Source of the DNA: Nitrososphaeraceae archaeon
Lineage (GTDB): Archaea > Thermoproteota > Nitrososphaeria > Nitrososphaerales > Nitrososphaeraceae
Assembly (NCBI GenBank): GCA_009377575.1
Contig: WHTU01000003.1
Coordinates: 62,001-126,000, forward strand
Length of the DNA stretch: 64,000 nt
Reading direction: 5' to 3'
The position numbers and the translations under genes are program-made. Of the stretch, positions 37,702 to 46,878 are shown piece after piece. The notes beneath the pieces were generated by a model, which was not told where the DNA came from, ran no database searches, and saw only the letters and a list, made by a program, of their open reading frames with translations. Positions within the stretch are counted from its first letter, which is position 1, and every line of letters starts with the position of its first letter.

Positions 37702-38706
37702 TTAGTCATACAGGAAACATGAGACAAAATGATCGCGGCTGCTCTCACTTTGGTCAGCTCCGCTTTGATTGTTAAGACTTGGCTCTTTTTTGCATTTATC
37801 CATTGAATAAGGACATCTAAAATAAAAATTACATCCTCCACTAAATATTTTCTTCCCTTCACGTATCGGAATGGATCTTGTTTTTTTCAAGTTCGAAGGA
37901 TTTGGTTCAGATACTGCATCGATAAGAGCTTGGGTATACGGATGAAGAGGATTAAATAAGACAGTATCAACTGCACCCATCTCCACTACCTTCCCTGCGT
38001 ACATGATAGCAATCTTGTCTCCAATATATCGGGATGTGCTGAGATCGTGTGTGATATATACGTATGATATTCGGAATCTGTCTTTAAGATCCTTCATGAG
38101 CTCCAATATCCCTGCTCTGACTGATACATCTAGCATCGATACAGGTTCGTCGGCTATTATAACAGCCGGTCTCAAGACTAAGGCTCTTGCCAGAGCGACT
38201 CGTTGTCGCTGCCCACCAGAAAGGGAGTATGGATAATTACTGGATAGCTCTACGACAGGCTCAAGTTTAACATCCTCCAATGCCTTGTACACCTTTTCGT
38301 GGCGCTCCCTTCTTGTGCTGCCCTTGTCATGAATGGTAATTGGCTCCATTATTATATCAAGTATTTTCATTCGAGGATCAAGTGATGTGTACGCATCTTG
38401 GTGTACCATTTGGACACTTCTCCTAAACTCTTTAAGATCTGCATCCTTCTTTTCTGTGATGTCTTTATCTTTGAATATTATGCGACCTTCGTCTGGTTCT
38501 ACTGCTCTCAAAAGCAGTCTCGCAAGCGTTGATTTTCCTGAGCCCGATTCACCTGCAATAACGTAGACTTGGCCCTCATCCAGGCTAAGCGATATGTCGT
38601 CAACTGCCTTCACGAGCGAAACAGAGCTTGGTCTCATAGCGCTCATTATACCCTTTGATATCCGAAAATATTTTTTCAGATTTTCAGCTCTGAGTATTTC
38701 TTGCAA
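37702..38706 (-). CDS. Oligopeptide/dipeptide-type ABC transporter ATP-binding protein, orphan
   Basis: This ATPase is of the OppF/DppF class. The start region LRAENLKKYFRI is followed by Walker A GESGSGKSTLARLL and the Q-loop MVHQDAYTSLDPR. The signature is YSLSGGQRQRVALARAL, and Walker B is IIADEPVSMLDVS. The C-terminal oligo/dipeptide extension contains HPYTQALIDAV and a Cys-containing end (CNFYFRCPYSMDKC), a feature often seen in this class. TTG at 38706 with an AT-rich TTTAAGC element about 25 bases upstream gives the family-like start. The open frame runs back to an ATG at 38823, adding 39 unusual residues. No permease, binding protein or second ATPase gene is nearby. Confidence 0.82.
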   Translation of the reverse strand: MQEILRAENLKKYFRISKGIMSAMRPSSVSLVKAVDDISLSLDEGQVYVIAGESGSGKSTLARLLLRAVEPDEGRIIFKDKDITEKKDADLKEFRRSVQMVHQDAYTSLDPRMKILDIIMEPITIHDKGSTRRERHEKVYKALEDVKLEPVVELSSNYPYSLSGGQRQRVALARALVLRPAVIIADEPVSMLDVSVRAGILELMKDLKDRFRISYVYITHDLSTSRYIGDKIAIMYAGKVVEMGAVDTVLFNPLHPYTQALIDAVSEPNPSNLKKTRSIPIREGKKIFSGGCNFYFRCPYSMDKCKKEPSLNNQSGADQSESSRDHFVSCFLYD

Positions 38707-38823
38707 GAATGTAGAATTAAGCTTAAATTTTGCATATATACACTTTCTTACTAGTTTGACGGGTATTTTGTGAATTAACCAAGTCAGTTTGTAAATTCCA
38801 TAGGGATAATTTACCTGAATCAC

Positions 38824-39231
38824 TTAATTGAGAACACCTATAAACAAAATTATGAGGAAAACTCAACAGTTCTAAGTCAGAGAAACTCAATAATCATATA
38901 TCTTAATTGCGATAAATCTATTTCATTTTCAAGAAAAAGTGTAACATGAGAACAATTGGAGGAAAGTCTATACGGAGATAAAACCCAAACCCCCCTATCT
39001 TGTCAATGAGAAAATACCCTGTTAAACACTAGTTCGATTAAAACCACGTAAATGTAGTGCGAAGAGGAACCCATTCGCTAAGATAGTATTCCCTTTTTAA
39101 TAGTATTCCAACGCATTAATGGGCTACAGAATGGGCCTTTAAATACAGCTCCATTGTATAAGGTCTTGTATTATCCCTAAAACGAAATTGAGCTAATCAT
39201 GCTTTTGTCTAGCAGCGAATTTGTCCGATTG
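38824..39231. other. 408-base gap between divergent/convergent genes
   Basis: No gene was recognised. The stretch is AT-rich with no striking repeats. Upstream sequences for the ABC ATPase lie at its left end. Confidence 0.35.
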
Positions 39232-39855
39232 TCATTTTGGTCTGAACAAGTCATTAAGGCTCTTAACTTTCTTGATCCTTGTTATTACGATGACACCAGC
39301 TATCGATATTGCAAGAACTAACGCAGCAAGCGGGCCAAATTCTGGAACAATATGTGTCCCAGTGATCTCGATCTGCTCCGATCCATTACCGAATTCAATA
39401 CTCAATATCCTTGCATGAGTATTGTTCATGATTTCATCATATGGTACTAACTGCCCATCAATGAATACAGCATAAACATCATCCATATTCGATTGCTTTT
39501 TAGAGTCAATAACATCCCTCGGAAGCTCAATGGTCAATACTCCGTCAGAGAGTGCCCTGATTTCGGCGGCCAGAGTTATATTATCTCTTTGTACCCACAT
39601 CTCATTCATTTGATTATCACCACTGATCTGATATCGGATCTGATATGATGCATTACCTATTTCCAATTCTTTGCTATTCACGAGATCGGAAGTAGTAGCA
39701 GTTTCGTTTAGTTGAGAAATCGTCCGATTTTCTTGTCCGAATATAATATAAGAAGAACTTCCTATAAACATGAGAAACGCCAATAATACGGAGCAAGTTA
39801 GCAGAATATGACGTTGTCCTAATATTTGGACTATAGCGGCATTTATTGAACGCAA
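39232..39855 (-). CDS. Exported protein with PEFG-CTERM sorting signal
   Basis: This 207-residue surface protein has a hydrophobic signal segment at residues 17-39 (LLTCSVLLAFLMFIGSSSY) and then a beta-rich domain with many N-x-S/T sites. The C-terminus carries the tripartite PEFG-CTERM signal: VPEFGPLAALV from about residue 170, a transmembrane helix and a basic end (RIKKVKSLNDLFRPK). This signal is characteristic of Thaumarchaeota and is predicted to be processed by an archaeosortase. The start is TTG at 39855. The function of the mature domain is unknown; the gene stands alone. Confidence 0.85.
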   Translation of the reverse strand: MRSINAAIVQILGQRHILLTCSVLLAFLMFIGSSSYIIFGQENRTISQLNETATTSDLVNSKELEIGNASYQIRYQISGDNQMNEMWVQRDNITLAAEIRALSDGVLTIELPRDVIDSKKQSNMDDVYAVFIDGQLVPYDEIMNNTHARILSIEFGNGSEQIEITGTHIVPEFGPLAALVLAISIAGVIVITRIKKVKSLNDLFRPK

Positions 39856-40025
39856 ATTTCTCAGGTTTAGTTGAAGATAATGGCTTTAAAGTTTTGGCTA
39901 TTGATGTTTCATTACAGAAGTAATTAGGTCCGTTAGCCTATTTCCTATAATATGGAGGTCTGTTTATACTTTCTCAGGTTACATCTAAATAGGCAGCCTT
40001 TCGTATTGGAAGAAGGTCATAGGAG

Positions 40026-41309
40026 TTGGACGTTGCTGGGGGATCTAAGTTCCGAGAATTAAACTTGGCTGATAGACTAGATCTAATTAAGAAACATGCT
40101 TCCCTTGAGGACAGGAACATCCAATTTCTCAAGGATTCAACGCACATTTTAGGCTTTGATAATGTGAATAGAATGATAGAAAATGCGATAGGAGTATTCC
40201 CCATCCCAATGGGAATCGCGACGAATTTTTTGATTAATGACGTGGACTATCTCATCCCTATGGCAATTGAGGAGCCATCCGTTATTGCCGCAACAAGTAA
40301 GGCAGCAAAGCTAGCCAAACTAACTGGCGGATTCCGTGCTGAAGCAGATGATCCCCTAATGGTTGGTCAAATTCAAGTGATTCCAGATGACAAGCCGTAT
40401 GAAGGTATTTCAAGAAAGATTCTCGATAAAAAAGATGAGTTGTTTAAGATTGCCAATTCCACGGCTAGATCGTCAAAAGTGAAGGAAATAGAAGTCAGAG
40501 CAGTTCAAGACGAGAGCCAGGTGGGTGTAGGCACCATGATCATCGTTGAGCTTATTATCAACACTCATGATGCCATGGGTGCTAACATAGTGAATACGAT
40601 GTGCGAAACGGTGGGTCAGGCCATTGAGAGTATAACTGGTTGCAGGACGATATTGAAGATTCTTTCAAACTATTCTGCACGAAGACTAGTTAGATGTAGA
40701 GCTACTTTCCCGAAAAATCAAATCGGTGGGGACTTCATTGTTGAACGAATCCTGTATGCATATGCTCTTGCCTACTCAGATGTCTACAGAGCTGTCACTC
40801 ACAACAAAGGCATAATGAATGGGATTGATGCCGTCGCTCTGGCGACTGGGCAGGACTTCCGTGCCATTGAGGCTGCGGCCCATGCTTATGCTAGCAGAGG
40901 AGGCAGTTACAGATCATTGACAAAGTGGTTGAGAGATAAAAATGGCAATCTTGTTGGCGAATTGGAAATTCCTATGGCAGTAGGGATTGTGGGAGGAGTG
41001 ACAAAGGTACATCAGATGGCTGAGACGAGTTTGAAGATTCTAAAAGTCAATTCCTCCCAAGAACTTGCGATTGTCATCGCATCTGTGGGTCTAGCCCAGA
41101 ATTTTGCAGCGCTACTCGCCTTGGCTTCGGAAGGGATCCAGGAAGGGCACATGAAACTCCATTCAAGAAACATTGCTTTTATGGCGGGGGCAAGGGGTAG
41201 AATGATAGACATAATTTCGGAACACCTAGTCAAAGAAGATGAAATAAATCTGTCTAGAGCAAAAGAATTGCTGGATAAATTCAGTCAAAATGGTGATATC
41301 AATGATTAG
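40026..41309 (+). CDS. hmgA: Hydroxymethylglutaryl-CoA reductase
   Basis: This enzyme makes mevalonate for archaeal isoprenoid lipids. The N-terminal part (RMIENAIGVFPIPMGIATNF, then MAIEEPSVIAATSKAAKL) resembles class II HMG-CoA reductases. The dinucleotide motif DAMGANIVNTMCE, NKGIMNGIDAVALATGQD and the catalytic-His region MKLHSRNIAFMAG are present. The start is TTG at 40026, preceded by AGGAG. hisG follows by 39 bases on the same strand. Class II assignment is by motif likeness only. Confidence 0.93.
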   Translation: MDVAGGSKFRELNLADRLDLIKKHASLEDRNIQFLKDSTHILGFDNVNRMIENAIGVFPIPMGIATNFLINDVDYLIPMAIEEPSVIAATSKAAKLAKLTGGFRAEADDPLMVGQIQVIPDDKPYEGISRKILDKKDELFKIANSTARSSKVKEIEVRAVQDESQVGVGTMIIVELIINTHDAMGANIVNTMCETVGQAIESITGCRTILKILSNYSARRLVRCRATFPKNQIGGDFIVERILYAYALAYSDVYRAVTHNKGIMNGIDAVALATGQDFRAIEAAAHAYASRGGSYRSLTKWLRDKNGNLVGELEIPMAVGIVGGVTKVHQMAETSLKILKVNSSQELAIVIASVGLAQNFAALLALASEGIQEGHMKLHSRNIAFMAGARGRMIDIISEHLVKEDEINLSRAKELLDKFSQNGDIND

Positions 41310-41348
41310 ATATATACAAAGGATCGGGCGTCTCTCAAGCATTTAGCC

Positions 41349-42326
41349 ATGTCTATAGTTAAGTTCGCAATTCCAAAAGGCAGTATTGAAGAGGCAACAT
41401 TTAGGGTACTCGAACAAGCATGGCAGACTGTTAGTGGTCATGGTAGAACATATCGCATCAAGCTCAGTGATCCGGATATCGAAGTGAAAATACTACGGCC
41501 TCAAGAAATTCCTACCTATGTTCAGGAAGGTTTCTATGATGTTGGAATAACCGGTAAGGATTGGGTCAGGGAGGCCAATGCATACGTATCTCCCTTACTT
41601 GATTTGGAGTACGGGCATGTTAGCCAAATTATTGCAGTCCCGGAAAGTTTTCCGGTCAATAATTTATCGGATTTGATAACAGAATTCGCAGAGAAGAGAA
41701 AGACTTTAAGGATCTCAACTGAATATCTTACGACCACTTCCTCACATCTAAAGTCTAATAGTGCATACAATAAGTATTTTGGAGACTCTGACCCCCTGAT
41801 CATTACCCCATGGTTGCGGGTAGGAACAAACAAGAATGTACAGATATTCCTTTCTTTTGGTGCGACAGAAGCTAAGCCACCTGAAGATGTAGATGCGATC
41901 TTTGATATTACAGAAACAGGAACAACCATAATGCAGAATAATCTTAAGATTATCGATAATGTGATGGAGTCTTCTGCAATATTAATTGCGAATAAGGCGT
42001 CTTTAAAGAATATGGCTAAGAGAGAAAAGATTGCAGATATGCTCGCTCTATTGAAGGGAGTAGTTGAGGCGAGAAAAAAAATTCACATTTTTATGAATGT
42101 GAAAGAAGAAAATATTAGTTCCATTCTTGAAAGTCTTCCCGCTCTAAAGAGGCCTACAATAAGTAATCTTAGTGAAAGTGGATGGTATAGTGTTAGTACA
42201 ATAATAGATAAAAACGAATTTATCAAAATCCTGCCGTTATTGCGTAAAAGAGCTCAAGGCCTTGTAGTGAGTGAACCAAGACAGATTCTCCAGCTAGACG
42301 AGATCAATATAGATCACCACTTGTAA
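41349..42326 (+). CDS. hisG: ATP phosphoribosyltransferase (long form)
   Basis: HisG joins ATP and PRPP in the first and regulated step of histidine biosynthesis. The catalytic part shows FAIPKGSIEEAT, GITGKDWVREA and the PRPP-loop-like DAIFDITETGTTI. The 325-residue length with a C-terminal ACT-like domain (from about residue 245, containing RPTISNLSESGWYSV) marks the long, HisZ-independent form subject to histidine feedback. It follows HMG-CoA reductase by 39 bases and is 2.2 kb away from the main his operon, with an opposite-strand gene in between. Confidence 0.94.
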   Translation: MSIVKFAIPKGSIEEATFRVLEQAWQTVSGHGRTYRIKLSDPDIEVKILRPQEIPTYVQEGFYDVGITGKDWVREANAYVSPLLDLEYGHVSQIIAVPESFPVNNLSDLITEFAEKRKTLRISTEYLTTTSSHLKSNSAYNKYFGDSDPLIITPWLRVGTNKNVQIFLSFGATEAKPPEDVDAIFDITETGTTIMQNNLKIIDNVMESSAILIANKASLKNMAKREKIADMLALLKGVVEARKKIHIFMNVKEENISSILESLPALKRPTISNLSESGWYSVSTIIDKNEFIKILPLLRKRAQGLVVSEPRQILQLDEINIDHHL

Positions 42327-43143
42327 AATAATTCAAGACGATGAGTTAGGGCGATGACCCTGGTTAACGCAGAAAATTTGATACCGACACACCTAAACCA
42401 TAGTATTACATTTCCGGAATGTCTACTTAAGATACTATTCTATTTTTTACCACCAATTCAGGTTAATCCATCAGAATAAATTACATTTTATGGTTAGAAT
42501 TAATATAAAATGAGCAAAAATCTAGAGGATTGATGCCTGTATGTATATAAATTGTGAAGGTGATAACAAGTCTTACAAACAGTATACTGACCCTATACAG
42601 TTTTCGAGGGTAAAGAGATGATGCATGAGATGGATAGCCTAACGCATGTCGCTGCACCGCGGATAATAAAGCGGATATCACAAGTAGATAAAAAGATGAG
42701 CCCACATGTAGGACAACGATAAGAAACAGGATATACCGGTTTTGGAAACGACATGATAAATGATATTATTCATGGGAATTAAGATCAAATAGAGCCCGCC
42801 ACATGATCCCAAAATTAAGGGCATTGTTAGATATTGCAAGAGTGAGAAATATTCCGATTTTTTATTGAATGATAAACACGACATTTCCGATGCCGAACTT
42901 AAAATATGGGTCCTCATGTCATAAAATTTACTCCTGGATCCAAAGTGATTAACGAACTTAAACCAAGATCTTTATCGTTCCAAAAATAAGCTACGGTTCA
43001 TTTGACAATACCAGTCTCCATAAGCAGTTAAGAAGCGTATATGAAGGACAAGGAGCCAATACCCCTGGTTACTATGCAAATGTTAGGTGCAGAAATTCAT
43101 GATAGGTTACTCTTGTCTGATAGTCTAGTTCTCATGCAAGCAT
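42327..43143. other. 817-base gap after hisG
   Basis: No gene was convincingly seen. Several frames of 60-80 codons exist on the minus strand but lack family features. A 41-codon ATG frame at 43041-43166 on the plus strand overlaps the end of the nuclease gene and is not called. A T-run at about 42440 may be the hisG transcript end. Confidence 0.35.
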
Positions 43144-43968
43144 TCACTTACTTGGTAATGGCCTAAAATCTATTACCCCAGAGATGTCCATTATGTCCAA
43201 TTCGTTAGCCATTTCATGAGCATCTGGCGTTTCATCATCTTCGTTCATACATCTATCATAGAAATTGCATTTGGGGCATTTTGAATTCCTCTTAGCTTGA
43301 GGTAGCCTAGGTAAGATAGACACATCGGAATGTTCAAGCGCCTTTCTGAAGAGATTTTTTCTTCTAACCATTTCGTTCCTTAAAATTTCTCTAACAATAT
43401 CATCTCTTGGCAGATGAACACTCCAACTTTCTATGAATGGCCCTTTCCCATCGTGAGGCTGAAGAAAATAATCCCCCTTTGAATCACTTTTTATCCACCT
43501 CAGTTCTTTCGTGTTATACCTGATGGAAATGATCCCTCGTTCGACATCCGTTATTACAAGATAGTATAACAACTGTCTTAGATATGACTTGAACTTTTCA
43601 TCAGTCATGTTCAATCTACCGAAGTTCAAAGTGTCTTTGAGTTCTACAACTAAATCGTTAGACATTATATCTGGATGCGCCAGTATTCCATCGAATTCAA
43701 GATTCGCCTGGGACACGCCTATCTTTGCTAGTTGAGTTATGACAAATTCGCTAGACTCTCCTCTGATAAAATGATATATAGATTCATCGGATATCGTGTC
43801 GACTTCTGGGAATCTGCGGGAATAGTACTGTTTTCTTATACAGGATGAAGGGATGATATCTGAAACATGTACTTCGTCTTCGGAACGCCTTTTCTGCTCG
43901 TACCTAGATCTTAGATTTAGTTTGAGTAGATTAGTGAATTCGTCATCCCTTCTGACTACTACAGTCAT
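43144..43968 (-). CDS. Cas4-like PD-(D/E)XK Fe-S exonuclease, stand-alone
   Basis: This 274-residue nuclease of the Cas4/RecB family is not near any CRISPR array. The catalytic core shows the Asp of LEFDGILAHPD and the Glu/Lys of VVELKDT. The QxxxY-type helix is YLRQLLYYLV. One Cys near residue 43 (PSSCIRKQYY) and three in the C-terminal CPKCNFYDRC form the four-cysteine Fe-S pattern of Cas4/AddB nucleases. ATG at 43968 is the start. It probably acts on DNA ends in repair. It lies between hisG and hisD on the opposite strand, and codon use is like its neighbours. Confidence 0.83.
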   Translation of the reverse strand: MTVVVRRDDEFTNLLKLNLRSRYEQKRRSEDEVHVSDIIPSSCIRKQYYSRRFPEVDTISDESIYHFIRGESSEFVITQLAKIGVSQANLEFDGILAHPDIMSNDLVVELKDTLNFGRLNMTDEKFKSYLRQLLYYLVITDVERGIISIRYNTKELRWIKSDSKGDYFLQPHDGKGPFIESWSVHLPRDDIVREILRNEMVRRKNLFRKALEHSDVSILPRLPQAKRNSKCPKCNFYDRCMNEDDETPDAHEMANELDIMDISGVIDFRPLPSK

Positions 43969-44500
43969 ATCTTAGAAAGATAAGGTACAGATCCGTGCAT
44001 AAAAAAAACCTCAAAGTGATCATCTTTCCAAGCCATAGAGAATAGTTGTCTTTTAACTTGAACTGAACGGTTCATAATACTATACCGATAATCGGATTTG
44101 ATCCATTTTTGTGTTCCTATCATCATGGATAAACTGGATGTTATCAAAGTCATGCCTCCACTGGACTTTGTCATCGTTGATGGAAATAAAAACTGCTAAC
44201 TGTGATGATTACGTTTAGGAGCAAATTGATATGCAACACACCAGTTGACAGGCGGATTAGAAAAGAATCGATATCAACACATAAATATTGTTTTGCTATA
44301 TGTATGCCAAAACCGACATTAGGACTTCCTCATAACCTAGAGTATTGTTATTAATTTAAATGGAGTCGTACCTCATAGGACGTCGGAATTTTACACCACT
44401 AGAATTATCTGTTGAAGGTCCTCCTGACGTACAAGATATATTCCTGTGTCATTCCCCTTTAACAGCAACATAAATTGTCCGAGAATAGTAGTGATCTGGG
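43969..44500. other. 532-base gap upstream of the his operon
   Basis: No gene is supported; a 69-codon minus-strand frame has no recognisable features. The right end must contain the his operon promoter. GTGATCTGGG directly before the hisD ATG includes GTGATC, complementary to the 16S rRNA 3' end. Confidence 0.4.
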
Positions 44501-45799
44501 ATGGTGTTGAGAATTGTTGATGTAAAAAATGTACAATTAGATGTTGAAAAATTTAGGAAGGCACGAATAACCTTATCAGAAGATATCATAAAAAAAACAA
44601 GTACTATCATAGCCTCAGTAGAAAAGTCTGGTGACAGGGCACTTCTTAAATATACTCAAGAATTCGAAGGCGTCGAATTGAAAAGTCTTAGAGTGTCTGA
44701 AGACGAAATCAGATCTGCGTTCAAAAAGGTCACCTCTATGCAATTGAGATCGATACATGCTATGCGACAGAGATTGATTAAAAGCGAATCAGATCTGCTT
44801 GATCATCTGAGTAACATCGAATCACGATTTGACCAACTGAAAGTAACGAGACTACTTAGACCTGTAGAAAGCGTAGGCTGCTATGTACCCGGAGGAAAAG
44901 CTAGATACCCTAGTACCTTACTAATGTGCTGTACTCCAGCAAATGTCGCCGGAGTAAAAAGATTAGTAGTGCTCACTCCACCTCAGAAGGATGGAAGTAT
45001 TGATCCTCTGACTCTTGTGGCTGCTGATATATGTCGAGTACGAGAAATTTATAAACTTGGAGGAGCCCAGGGAATAGCCGCACTAGCATTCGGAACAAAA
45101 AGTATTAAGAAGGTGGACAAGATTGTGGGACCTGGCGGTATTTTTGTAACCGCTGCCAAGACTATAGTATCTAACAAGGTTGCAATAGATATGGTCGCAG
45201 GCCCTACAGAATTATTGATATTCGCTGATTCAAAATCTAATCCCCGACTCGTGGCTCTTGATTTGATTTCTCAATCTGAGCATAGCAATGATACACTTTG
45301 TGGGATGGTTACAACATCTAGACATATGGCGATACGAGTTAAGGAAGAGATTAATGAGCTTATCAGAAGCAAAGAGGGTGTGCAAAGACGCGATATAGTT
45401 ACGGAAAGTCTCAAGGAGAATGGTTTTGTTGCAGTATGCAAACGAGAATCTGATGCCATCGAGTTCATAAATGAATTCGCACCTGAACATTTAGAGGTAA
45501 TGACTGTTAACGCAAGTTCTGTTGTTAAAAAAATAAGATCTGCAGGCCTCATTCTTATTGGAGAGTACACTCCATCAGCAGCTAGTGACTATTGTCTAGG
45601 TTCAAATCATGTATTACCTACGTTAGGATTTGCTAAGTCGCGAGCTGCATTATCTGTCTTGGATTTTCTAAAGATGATAAGTTGCATCGAATTAGACCGA
45701 GGAGGTCTAGAAAAGATTGAATCCTGCGTCAAGGAAATCACGACCGCAGAGGGGTTATTTAATCATTACAAAGCGGTAGAAGGAAGGTTTTTGAGATGA
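44501..45799 (+). CDS. hisD: Histidinol dehydrogenase
   Basis: HisD performs the last two NAD-dependent oxidations from histidinol to histidine. At 432 aa it has VESVGCYVPGGKARYPST, the AQGIAALAFGT block and the zinc/catalytic residues in LISQSEHSNDT. FAPEHLEVM, ASDYCLGSNHVLPT and a terminal LFNHYKAVEGR follow. It is the first gene of a seven-gene operon. Its stop overlaps the hisC start by 4 bases (ATGA). Confidence 0.96.
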   Translation: MVLRIVDVKNVQLDVEKFRKARITLSEDIIKKTSTIIASVEKSGDRALLKYTQEFEGVELKSLRVSEDEIRSAFKKVTSMQLRSIHAMRQRLIKSESDLLDHLSNIESRFDQLKVTRLLRPVESVGCYVPGGKARYPSTLLMCCTPANVAGVKRLVVLTPPQKDGSIDPLTLVAADICRVREIYKLGGAQGIAALAFGTKSIKKVDKIVGPGGIFVTAAKTIVSNKVAIDMVAGPTELLIFADSKSNPRLVALDLISQSEHSNDTLCGMVTTSRHMAIRVKEEINELIRSKEGVQRRDIVTESLKENGFVAVCKRESDAIEFINEFAPEHLEVMTVNASSVVKKIRSAGLILIGEYTPSAASDYCLGSNHVLPTLGFAKSRAALSVLDFLKMISCIELDRGGLEKIESCVKEITTAEGLFNHYKAVEGRFLR

Positions 45800-46878
45800 C
45801 GTCAGAATGGCTTTCAAAAAGGCTGCTGGAACTGTCCAGACTTGATGCATATATCAAACCTACAAGTAATGACAGAGTTATAAAAATGGATGCCAATGAG
45901 AACCTTGCCCTGGCTCCACAGTTCCTTAATGATATTGTGTCTAAGGCAGTCTCCATGACTGACTTGAGATATTATCCCGGAGAAGAATTAGAAAGGTTTT
46001 ACGAGCAGTTATCACGCTATTTGAACTTAAACAAGAAACACATTGCTGTTAGCAACGGTTCAGATCAAATCATAGAATCTCTGTTATCGACGCTAGGAAA
46101 ACGGGTTAATGTCACTATCGTCGAACCTACTTTCTCATATTTCATAAACCGATGCAAATTGCATGACATACCGATTGAAAGTATTCCATTGAATGAAACG
46201 GATAATAGCATTCCGTATTCAAGATTCATGAACAGCGCAAAGAAATCGAACATTGTCTATATTTGTTCCCCAAATAATCCTACAGGAAATCAGTTTGACA
46301 GAGAGACTATGTTAGACATTGTTGAATCACTACACGACAAATTAATAATAGTTGATGAAGCGTATGTAGAATTTGGGAACTATAGCCTATCCCAATTCGT
46401 AACTAAATATGATAATCTAATCGTTCTTCGAACTATGTCAAAAGCCTTTGGATTAGCTGGTGCTAGAATAGGGTATCTAATCTCCCAAGAGAATTTGGCA
46501 GAGATTTTTAGAACACAGATCCAGTCCCCTTATCCAATTAATAGCTTGTCACTTGCAGTAGCCACATCAGCCTTATCCGTCTATCAATATTTTTTCGAGA
46601 TAATTCAACTAATCAGACAACAAAGAGATAAGATGTTTCTAAATCTTAGTAAAATGCAAGGAATTAAACCTTTCCGATCGGATGCAAATTTTGTCTTTTT
46701 TGAATCATTTGATTTATACGACTCAATTCAAGAAGGACTATGTCAGGAATTGATATCAATTAAGGCTTTAGGTGATTTTTATGGGTATAGCGGATGCTTT
46801 AGGGTTACAGTGGGTACTGAGGAAATGAATAATAAATTCATATGCTCGATTAGAAACATCATGTCAAAGGATGGATAA
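45796..46878 (+). CDS. hisC: Histidinol-phosphate aminotransferase
   Basis: This PLP enzyme converts imidazole-acetol phosphate to histidinol phosphate. The family blocks are MDANENLALAPQF, SNGSDQIIESLL and CSPNNPTGNQF. VDEAYVEFG and the PLP-binding lysine in RTMSKAFGLAGARIGY also appear. At 360 aa, length is normal. The start ATG overlaps hisD, and the downstream HAD gene begins 8 bases before the stop. It is distinct from the CobD-type homologue at 20224. Confidence 0.95.
   Translation: MTSEWLSKRLLELSRLDAYIKPTSNDRVIKMDANENLALAPQFLNDIVSKAVSMTDLRYYPGEELERFYEQLSRYLNLNKKHIAVSNGSDQIIESLLSTLGKRVNVTIVEPTFSYFINRCKLHDIPIESIPLNETDNSIPYSRFMNSAKKSNIVYICSPNNPTGNQFDRETMLDIVESLHDKLIIVDEAYVEFGNYSLSQFVTKYDNLIVLRTMSKAFGLAGARIGYLISQENLAEIFRTQIQSPYPINSLSLAVATSALSVYQYFFEIIQLIRQQRDKMFLNLSKMQGIKPFRSDANFVFFESFDLYDSIQEGLCQELISIKALGDFYGYSGCFRVTVGTEEMNNKFICSIRNIMSKDG

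Noticed and set aside
43041-43166. 41-codon ATG frame after hisG
   Set aside because: It overlaps the 3' end of the nuclease gene, and its translation has no clear structural pattern.
43965-44174. 69-codon minus-strand frame next to the Cas4-like gene
   Set aside because: The translation is unstructured, overlaps the nuclease start by 4 bases only by chance, and has no recognisable family features.
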